From NCBI GenBank assembly GCA_029862005.1, contig JAOTYD010000007.1, positions 1 through 64,000 on the forward strand: a stretch of DNA of 64,000 nucleotides. The letters run 5' to 3'. The notes below the pieces were generated by a model that worked only from the letters and a program-made list of their open reading frames with translations, had not been told where the DNA came from and did no database searches. Position 1 is the stretch's first letter. Each line of letters opens with the position of its first letter. The DNA comes from Gammaproteobacteria bacterium (GTDB taxonomy: Bacteria > Pseudomonadota > Gammaproteobacteria > GCA-001735895). The position numbers were made by a program, and so were the translations under genes. Shown one piece after another: positions 63,732 to 64,000 of this stretch.

Positions 63732-64000
63732 ATGGACTTCCTTGGCATTATCTACAGTATTCTCGCCTTCATAGTGGCAATCGGCGTGCTGGTTACCGTG
63801 CACGAATTTGGTCATTTCTGGGTTGCTCGCAAGCTGGGCGTCAAGGTATTACGATTTTCGGTTGGTTTTGGCAAACCAATGTGGCTCAAAAAAGCCGGTG
63901 CCGATGAAACTGAATACGTGATTGCCACGATCCCCCTTGGTGGTTACGTCAAGATGCTGGATGAGCGCGAAGGCGACGTAGCGGAACACGAACTGGAGCG
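63732..64000 (+). CDS. rseP: Site-2 protease RseP, 5' part (runs off window)
   Basis: RseP is the intramembrane zinc metalloprotease that makes the second cut in RseA and so releases sigma-E. The 89 visible codons from ATG 63732 give a first membrane helix with the zinc motif HEFGH in [29 protein letters not shown] and [14 protein letters not shown] follow, typical of the family. The gene continues beyond 64000. Its target RseA is encoded at 21463 in this window. Confidence 0.96.
   Translation, partial: MDFLGIIYSILAFIVAIGVLVTVHEFGHFWVARKLGVKVLRFSVGFGKPMWLKKAGADETEYVIATIPLGGYVKMLDEREGDVAEHELE

Overview
The window is a chromosomal segment of a gammaproteobacterium. The evidence is the order of housekeeping genes: rimP-nusA-infB-rbfA-truB-rpsO-pnp, nadB / rpoE-rseA-rseB-rseC-mucD-lepA-lepB-rnc-era-recO-pdxJ-acpS, cysM-rlmD next to a BarA/GacS kinase, glnD-map / rpsB-tsf-pyrH-frr-uppS-cdsA-dxr-rseP. 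This resembles the layout of Pseudomonas and related lineages. A PEP-CTERM protein fragment suggests an exopolysaccharide-forming, probably aquatic organism with an exosortase elsewhere. No species is assigned.

Layout. 1-1312: the right part of an IS3-family insertion sequence whose transposase carries a one-base frameshift, abutting an N-terminally truncated PEP-CTERM protein. 1313-1713: terminator, promoter and a structured leader or small RNA. 1714-10224: the translation/RNA-decay operon rimP to pnp with its terminator. 10331-14307 (minus): glnE-ilvE-zinc-finger operon. 14317-17617: Fur-like site, ferric-iron type ABC permease and ATPase, small membrane protein. 17620-18764 (minus): adk and yjbQ. 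18821-18948: a nested palindromic element. 19082-20698 (minus): nadB. 20859-25372: sigma-E envelope-stress operon. 25470-31881: lepA to acpS, mostly with 4-base start/stop overlaps. 31878-35512 (minus): periplasmic binding protein plus BarA-type hybrid kinase. 35634-40405: cysM, a PolB-like exonuclease, rlmD, PII, and a cyclopropane-synthase family methyltransferase.

40461-53755 is the least conventional part. It holds an FAD oxidase facing the methyltransferase, tRNA-Arg(CCT), an ExbB/ExbD-like pair with a long coiled coil, and a CGL / enolase-superfamily / CBS operon. It also holds a molybdopterin oxidoreductase / VOC / B12-binding protein gene set facing a second FAD oxidase. 53768-64000 returns to core genes: glnD, map, rpsB, tsf, pyrH, frr, uppS, cdsA, dxr and the start of rseP. 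Here ribosomal protein S2 carries an unusual roughly 150-residue extension ending in histone-H1-like lysine/alanine repeats.

How the genes connect. Nitrogen control is well represented: PII (38638), its uridylyltransferase GlnD (56431) and the glutamine synthetase adenylyltransferase GlnE (14307). The sigma-E pathway is represented by rpoE-rseABC-mucD and by the RseP protease that cleaves RseA. Sulfur metabolism is represented by CysM, CBS and a cystathionine gamma-lyase-type enzyme. The best candidates for something undescribed are the S2 tail, the coiled-coil ExbB/ExbD-like pair, and the Mo/VOC/B12/FAD gene set. All annotations come from reading the sequence; no database search was run.
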